Positions 6,834 through 7,141 of a stretch of DNA of 7,141 bases are shown in pieces. The position numbers were made by a program, and so were the translations under genes. Location of the stretch: positions 1 to 7,141 of the forward strand of contig JAEDGC010000070.1 in the NCBI GenBank assembly GCA_016297695.1. Direction: 5' to 3'. Under the pieces are notes generated by a model. That model searched no databases, was not told the origin of the DNA, and saw only the letters and a list, made by a program, of their open reading frames with translations. Each line of letters begins with the position of its first letter. The first letter of the stretch is position 1. The stretch is from Bacilli bacterium (GTDB lineage: Bacteria; Bacillota_I; Bacilli_A; RF39; UBA660).

Positions 6834-6847
6834 TAATATTATTATTG
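6831..6847. repeat. Perfect palindrome in the divergent promoter region, candidate operator
   Basis: CAATAATA (6831-6838) and TATTATTG (6840-6847) are exact reverse complements around one central T. The left arm overlaps the -35 of the GH31 promoter and the right arm overlaps the proposed -35 of the 77-residue gene. A repressor bound there could block both promoters. The sequence is almost pure A/T, so chance is not excluded and no regulator gene is in view. Confidence 0.5.
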
Positions 6848-6872
6848 CATTTTCTATCATTTATTATATAAT
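6845..6872 (+). promoter_or_regulatory. Promoter of the divergent 77-residue gene
   Basis: TATAAT at 6867-6872 matches the -10 consensus. The best -35, TTGCAT at 6845-6850, is 16 bases upstream and matches at three of six positions. Transcription would start near 6879, a few bases before the Shine-Dalgarno. Confidence 0.6.
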
Positions 6873-6895
6873 AATTAATACTTATGGAGGTTGTT

Positions 6896-7129
6896 ATGAA
6901 AGATATAAATAATGGTATTGAAAATAATGATATTGAAAATTTTGATTTACAAATTCAACAATTTATGGAACTTGCTTATGCTTCTATTGAAGATGAAAAA
7001 CTTTATATTACTGCTGTTAATAATATTTTTTTCCTTCTAAAATATTATAAACATGAGCTAAAAAAAAGAAAACTAATATATACTTATAGATGTAGTAAAC
7101 TAGATGTGGGAATAATTATTAAAACATAA
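6896..7129 (+). CDS. Small acidic-to-basic protein of unknown function, divergent from the GH31 gene
   Basis: This 77-residue soluble protein is not recognised. The N terminus (1-22) is acidic and Asn-rich, with the pentapeptides NGIEN and NDIEN in tandem. The middle (about 23-56) looks helical and amphipathic, with FMELAYASIEDEKLYITAV followed by NNIFFLLKYYKHELKKRK. The last part is basic and ends in GIIIKT. There is no signal peptide and no clear membrane span. The start was set at 6896 because GGAGG (6886-6890) lies 5 bases upstream; the frame is open to an ATG at 6884, but that ATG overlaps the Shine-Dalgarno and the promoter start. The TAA at 7127-7129 is followed by an A-rich run with no terminator hairpin before the window ends. 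Real expression is supported by promoter, Shine-Dalgarno and position, not by homology. A truncated remnant of a longer protein is an alternative. Confidence 0.65.
   Translation: MKDINNGIENNDIENFDLQIQQFMELAYASIEDEKLYITAVNNIFFLLKYYKHELKKRKLIYTYRCSKLDVGIIIKT
6911..6940 (+). repeat. Tandem 15-base duplication inside the small gene
   Basis: AATGGTATTGAAAAT (6911-6925) is followed directly by AATGATATTGAAAAT (6926-6940), identical at 14 of 15 bases. The unit is a multiple of three and encodes NGIEN then NDIEN, so the duplication keeps the frame. It suggests recent slippage in the acidic N terminus. Confidence 0.8.
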
Positions 7130-7141
7130 AAAAAGAGAAAA

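Noticed and set aside
7040..7129. Frameshift at the A-run (7061-7068) truncating the small gene
   Set aside because: The other two frames after the A-run meet stops within a few codons, so no longer ancestral frame is recovered inside the window.
1..7141. Mobile element, CRISPR array, tRNA or attachment site
   Set aside because: No transposase or integrase motifs, spaced repeats, cloverleaf-like sequences or long terminal repeats were seen on either strand.

Overview
This is a very AT-rich bacterial segment with purine-rich Shine-Dalgarno sites, short intergenic gaps and rho-independent terminators. It also carries a T-box riboswitch in front of a tRNA-synthetase operon. That combination points to a low-GC Firmicute/Bacilli or Mollicutes-like lineage. 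Tryptophan is read from TGG and the stops seen are TAA and TAG, so nothing requires the Mycoplasma code. A small-genome, uncultured gut-type Bacilli lineage is my guess. No phage, insertion sequence, CRISPR array, rRNA or tRNA is visible.

Layout, right to left, since most genes are on the minus strand. (1) 6896-7129 (+) is a 77-residue protein of unknown function with its own promoter and Shine-Dalgarno. (2) About 6781-6890 is a divergent promoter region with a perfect 8+1+8 palindrome touching both -35 elements. (3) 4360-6780 (-) is a cytoplasmic glycoside hydrolase family 31 protein with unusual residues at the expected catalytic positions. It ends in a terminator that overlaps its stop codon. 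(4) About 4092-4328 (-) holds a near-consensus promoter and a compact T-box leader with leucine-compatible specifier, antiterminator and terminator. (5) 3696-4076 (-) is a three-helix membrane protein of unknown function, joined by a TAATG stop/start overlap to (6) leuS, 1282-3696 (-). leuS ends in a terminator that also contains its stop codon. (7) 51-1220 (-) is a membrane-anchored PDZ/S41 C-terminal processing protease with its own extended -10 promoter and probably a TTG start. (8) Positions 1-36 (-) may hold the first codons of another gene running off the window.

Functionally the window is mostly housekeeping: leucyl-tRNA charging controlled by uncharged tRNA-Leu, envelope proteolysis and intracellular alpha-glycoside metabolism. 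The points that most deserve a second look are the membrane protein placed first in the leucine T-box operon, the Asp-to-Glu positions in the GH31 active site, and the small divergent protein with a candidate operator. I do not see a clearly new multi-gene system here.
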